Shown: in pieces, positions 7,236 through 10,311 of the stretch | How the letters are laid out: every line of letters begins with the position of its first letter | How positions within the stretch are numbered: the first letter of the stretch is position 1 | Assembly (NCBI GenBank): GCA_937871685.1 | Contig: CALMOL010000154.1 | Coordinates: forward strand, 1-10,311 | Length of the DNA: 10,311 nucleotides | Direction of reading: 5' to 3' | Source of the DNA: an uncultured Verrucomicrobiota bacterium | GTDB lineage: Bacteria > Verrucomicrobiota > Verrucomicrobiia > Chthoniobacterales > SZAS-18 | Position numbers and translations under genes: made by a program | The notes under the pieces: generated by a model | Seen by the model: the letters and a program-made list of their open reading frames with translations, nothing else | Databases searched by the model: none | What the model was told of the DNA's origin: nothing

Positions 7236-10200
7236 ATGAACCATTCGTCATCGCTCCCGCCCCGTCGCTGCCCGGCGAGGCTTCGCTTCTTTCTCGGCGG
7301 CTTGCTGCTGTGCGCCCTCCCCGCCTCGGCGGCCACCTTCACGGTCACGAATACCAACGATTCCGGCGCCGGCTCGTTGCGCCAGGCCGTGACCAGCGCC
7401 AACGGCGCCGGGAGCGACACGATCTTGTTCGACGCGGCGCTGAGCGGGAAGGTCATCACGCTCGCCACGCCTCTCATCGTGTCGGGCGGGTCCACCACGA
7501 CGATCGACGCTTCCTCGCTCAACCAGGCCGTCACGATCTCCGGCGGGGGCGTCACGCGCATCTTCGTCCTCGTCGATTCCGCCACCCAGCTCAGCCTCAA
7601 GCGCCTGCGCCTCGTCAACGGCCGGGCCACCGGCACCAACGCCGACGGCGGCGCTATCCAAAACGGCGGCGGCGGCCCGCTGGTGCTCGCCAACTGCACG
7701 TTCGCCGACAACGTCGCGGACGGGACCGGCGGCGCGATCTGGTCGGCGACCGGCCCGTCCTCCTCGCTCACCGCCAGCGGCTGCACCTTCGACCGCAACA
7801 CCGCCACCGACTCCGGCGCGCTGTATCTCACCGGCTCGGGCGCCTCCCTCATCACCAACTCCACCTTCACCGCCAACCGCGCCACCGGCAACGGCGGCAC
7901 CGGAGCGGTCACGACCCTCAACGCGGCGATGACGATGATCCACGTCACCGTCTTTGCCAACGTCGGCGGCACGGCGGGCGGCGGCGTTTATTTCACGGGC
8001 GCCCTCACGCTCAACCGCTGCCTGCTGGCGGCCAACATCGCCGCGAGCGGCGTCTCGCCCGACCTGTTCCGCGCGGGCACGCTCCAGGCCGGCGGCAACC
8101 CCAGCCTGCTCGGCTCCAACGGCGGCACCGGCACCGGCAACGTCACCTCGACGTTCCCCGCCGGCCCGCTCGCGGGCACCACCGGCGCCCCGCTCGATCC
8201 CAAGCTGCGCCCCCTCGGGCCCGGCGGCGGCCCGACGTGGACGCTCGCGCCGCTGGCCAGCTCGCCGGCCCTCAACGCCGGCGGCGTGTCACCCCTCGAC
8301 ACCGACCAGCGCGGCTTCCTGCGCAACTCGGTCGATGCCAGCGACCTGGGCGCCGTGGAGCGCGGGCCAGTCGTCACCGTGACCAGCCGCAACGACGCGG
8401 GCGCCGGCTCCCTGCGCGCCGCGCTCGCCGCCGCCGCCGCCCCGGACACGCGCGTGCAATTCGCTTCCGCCCTCGATGGCGCCACCATCACCCTGAGCAG
8501 CGGGCCGCTGACCCTCACGGCGCAGTCGGTCGAGATCGACGCCAGCACGCTACCCGGCGGCATCACGATCTCCGGTGGCGGCGCCTCGCGGGTGATCAGC
8601 GCCTTCCTCGGCAACGGCACCACGGGCAGCGCCCTGGCCCTGAACCGGGTCACCCTCGCCAACGGCAACACCACCGCCGAGGGCGGCGGCGCCCTTTACG
8701 CCGCGGGCACCTCGGTGCTCGCCGTGGACTGCACCTTTTCCGGCAACCGCAGCAGCGTTGTCGGCGGCGCCTACCTCGCCTTCGGGTTTGGGGAGGCCGC
8801 GCTTCACGGCTGCACGTTTTCCGGCAACTCCGCCTTCAGCGGCGGCGCGGTGCTCTTCCCCATCGGCGGCTCCTACCGGCTGACCAACTGCACCATTTCC
8901 GGCAACCAGGGCGGCGGCGTGGTGGCGCAGTCCACCGGCGACCTGGACTTGGTGCACTGCACGGTGACCGACAACCGCGCCGGATCCGGCGTGGTCATCG
9001 ACGGCGCCACGGCGCGCTTCGAGCGCTGCGTGATCGCGGGAAATGCCGGCAGCACCTCGCCCGACCTCTTCCGCTTTTCCGGCGTCATCATCGCTGCCGG
9101 GCGCAACCTCGTGGGCAACAACGGCGGCTCGGGCAGCGGCAGCGTGGCCGCCGAGTTCCCCGCCGGCACCTACGCGGGCACGCCCGCCGCGCCGCTTGAC
9201 GCCCTCCTGGCCCCGCTCCAGCGCACCGGCGGCTTCACCCTCACGCACTCGCCGCGCCTGGGATCGCTGGCCCTCGGCGCGGCCTCCACCTCGCCCCTGC
9301 TCACCGATCAGCGTGGCTTCCCGCGCGACGTGGGCGGCGGCTCCGACCTCGGCGCCGTGGAGCGCGGGCCCTTCCTCACCGTCACCTCCAACCTGGACGA
9401 CAACGGTGCCGGCACGCTGCGCACGCTGCTGGCGGGCGCGACAGCCCCGGACACCACGCTCGTCTTCGCCTCCGCCCTGAACAACACGACCATCCAGCTC
9501 ACGAACGCGAACTTCCACCTTCCGGTCAACGCCGGCCGGAGCGTCCAGATCGACGCGTCCGCGCTGCCCAGCGGCATCCGCGTCCAACCCAGCGGCTCGC
9601 GCGCCTTCCTGGTGTCGGCCGGGGCGACCCTCACCCTCACGCGCCTGCGCATCGCCGGGGGCGACGTCGTGAACCAGGGCGCGGGCAACCAGGGCGGCGC
9701 CATCTTCTCGCGCGGCACGGTCTCGCTCTACCAGTGCGACCTGTTCGGCAACTTCGCCTTCAGCGGCGGCGCGATTTGGGCCGAGGAGGGCACCGTCGAT
9801 TTGCTCGGCAGCCGGATTTCCGGCAATTCCGCAGTCGGCGGCACCGCCCCCGCGCTGGGCAAGGCCGCCGCCGCCAGCGTGACGGCCACCGACTGCTGGT
9901 TCAGCACCAGCACGCCGTCAGCCTCGCTCTTCTCCCCCGGCGTGGTCTTCGCGCCCTACATCGTGCTTCAGGGCACCTCGGCGGATGGCATCCCGGCCGG
10001 CACCCCGGCCCCGGTGGCTATGAACGTGAACTCCAACTCCGCCGGGGATTTTGTCCCCCTCGACCGGATCTACCCGCTGGTCGGCCGGGCCGTCACGATC
10101 ACGGCGACGAACGGCTCCATCACGAACGCGCCGGCCACTTTGCCGGCCACCGGCCTGGCCACCGCCACCTTCACCGGCACGGCGGGCGGCCCCGCCAGCA

Positions 10201-10311
10201 TCACCTACGGCCTCGACGGTTCCGGTCTGGTCGTGAACTTCACCGTCACGGCCGCGCCCACGCCGACCCCGACGCCGACGCCGGTCCCCACGCCCACGCC
10301 GACGCCCACCC
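7236..10311 (+). CDS. Secreted beta-helix surface protein with three repeated modules, choice-of-anchor Q motifs and a Thr-Pro linker, cut by the right edge
   Basis: The frame is open for 1025 codons and continues past the window. Residues 1-33 are a Sec signal peptide: Arg-rich start, hydrophobic FFLGGLLLCALP, and cleavage after ASA or SAA. Cys26 lacks a proper lipobox. Three modules follow at about 34-379, 380-713 and 714-905. Each opens with a CSLREA-like signature (NDSGAGSLRQA in the first, without the Cys). The modules contain parallel beta-helix rungs with GGA(I/L) and C-x-(F/L)-x-x-N motifs (GGAI 138-141 and CTFADN 154-159; GGAL 484-487 and CTFSGN 499-504; GGAI 820-823 and CDLFGN 834-839), like chlamydial Pmp repeats. 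Modules 1 and 2 end in TDQRGF and SDLGAVERGP (369-378, 703-712), the choice-of-anchor Q signature. Module 3 lacks this end and passes into an Ig-like region (about 909-1005) and a Thr-Pro repeat. A cell-surface or secreted adhesin-like role is inferred; the C-terminal anchor is outside the window. No Shine-Dalgarno precedes the ATG. Confidence 0.88.
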   Translation, partial: MNHSSSLPPRRCPARLRFFLGGLLLCALPASAATFTVTNTNDSGAGSLRQAVTSANGAGSDTILFDAALSGKVITLATPLIVSGGSTTTIDASSLNQAVTISGGGVTRIFVLVDSATQLSLKRLRLVNGRATGTNADGGAIQNGGGGPLVLANCTFADNVADGTGGAIWSATGPSSSLTASGCTFDRNTATDSGALYLTGSGASLITNSTFTANRATGNGGTGAVTTLNAAMTMIHVTVFANVGGTAGGGVYFTGALTLNRCLLAANIAASGVSPDLFRAGTLQAGGNPSLLGSNGGTGTGNVTSTFPAGPLAGTTGAPLDPKLRPLGPGGGPTWTLAPLASSPALNAGGVSPLDTDQRGFLRNSVDASDLGAVERGPVVTVTSRNDAGAGSLRAALAAAAAPDTRVQFASALDGATITLSSGPLTLTAQSVEIDASTLPGGITISGGGASRVISAFLGNGTTGSALALNRVTLANGNTTAEGGGALYAAGTSVLAVDCTFSGNRSSVVGGAYLAFGFGEAALHGCTFSGNSAFSGGAVLFPIGGSYRLTNCTISGNQGGGVVAQSTGDLDLVHCTVTDNRAGSGVVIDGATARFERCVIAGNAGSTSPDLFRFSGVIIAAGRNLVGNNGGSGSGSVAAEFPAGTYAGTPAAPLDALLAPLQRTGGFTLTHSPRLGSLALGAASTSPLLTDQRGFPRDVGGGSDLGAVERGPFLTVTSNLDDNGAGTLRTLLAGATAPDTTLVFASALNNTTIQLTNANFHLPVNAGRSVQIDASALPSGIRVQPSGSRAFLVSAGATLTLTRLRIAGGDVVNQGAGNQGGAIFSRGTVSLYQCDLFGNFAFSGGAIWAEEGTVDLLGSRISGNSAVGGTAPALGKAAAASVTATDCWFSTSTPSASLFSPGVVFAPYIVLQGTSADGIPAGTPAPVAMNVNSNSAGDFVPLDRIYPLVGRAVTITATNGSITNAPATLPATGLATATFTGTAGGPASITYGLDGSGLVVNFTVTAAPTPTPTPTPVPTPTPTPT
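7335..9950 (+). repeat. Three tandem protein-coding modules of about 1 kb
   Basis: Module boundaries fall near 7335, 8373 and 9375, so the units are about 1038 and 1002 bp long, and the third stops near 9950. The shared order is a V-T-x-(T/S)-N-x-x-D-x-G-A-G-(S/T)-L-R opening, a (L/F)F(A/D)(S/A)AL strand, an IDAS(S/A)L strand, GGA and C-x-(F/L) rungs, then an NGG-G-G / FPAG / APLD stretch and TDQRGF...SDLGAVERGP. Modules 1 and 2 have the full set and module 3 has the first part only. The copies are clearly related but diverged, so the duplication is not recent. Confidence 0.8.
10260..10311 (+). repeat. Thr-Pro coding tandem repeat at the window end
   Basis: From codon 1009 the protein alternates Thr and Pro, with one Val-Pro break, built from ACG/ACC and CCG/CCC codons, and it is still running at the last base. 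Such stretches act as extended linkers in exported proteins, often just before a further domain or an anchor. The DNA is a short-period repeat and prone to slippage, so its length may vary between strains or be misassembled. Confidence 0.85.

Noticed and set aside
6839..7972. Upstream extension of the kinase frame to a start at 7972
   Set aside because: The frame is open, but part of it is antisense to the surface protein gene and the rest is Pro/Arg-rich. The first receiver domain begins right at the ATG at 6838, which has a Shine-Dalgarno.
7310..9199. Plus-strand open frame (629 codons) in another frame of the surface protein gene
   Set aside because: The translation is almost entirely Arg, His and Gln with no hydrophobic core, a frame shadow of Gly/Ala/Thr-rich coding DNA.

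Overview
The window is GC-rich chromosomal DNA with four protein genes and no RNA gene, mobile element or CRISPR array that I can see. The gene set and style fit a Gram-negative, high-GC environmental bacterium, and Verrucomicrobiota (Opitutae-like) is my best guess. The reasons are a secreted choice-of-anchor/Pmp-like autotransporter-style protein with a Thr-Pro linker, a rhomboid-like membrane protein, a cytosolic REC-HK-REC kinase, a DUF2298 giant membrane protein, and weak use of Shine-Dalgarno sites. The taxonomy is inference only.

Layout from left to right. Bases 1-602 (minus) hold the N-terminal 200 residues of a rhomboid-like membrane protein that runs off the left edge. A short divergent gap (603-776) separates it from a very large plus-strand gene (777-5216). 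That gene encodes a polytopic membrane protein joining a GT39/PMT-like glycosyltransferase half to a DUF2298 ('Chlor_Arch_YYY') half. Its 3' end overlaps by 43 bp, tail to tail, with a minus-strand gene (5174-6838) for a soluble hybrid histidine kinase with a response-regulator receiver domain at each end. A 397-bp divergent gap (6839-7235) with no gene follows. The last gene (7236 to beyond the right edge, plus) encodes a secreted beta-helix protein. It has three repeated modules, two of them closed by a choice-of-anchor Q motif, then an Ig-like region and a Thr-Pro repeat at the window end.

None of the four genes sits in an obvious operon with another: neighbours are alternately divergent and convergent. 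A shared job can only be guessed. The large membrane protein looks like an envelope glycosyltransferase using a lipid-linked sugar. The right-hand gene makes an exported protein with a Thr-Pro-rich stretch of the kind that PMT-type enzymes modify in some bacteria. The kinase could regulate either divergently placed neighbour. The parts most worth a second look are the glycosyltransferase/DUF2298 fusion, the unusual receiver domain of the kinase, the triplicated surface protein, and the unresolved start of the rhomboid-like gene.
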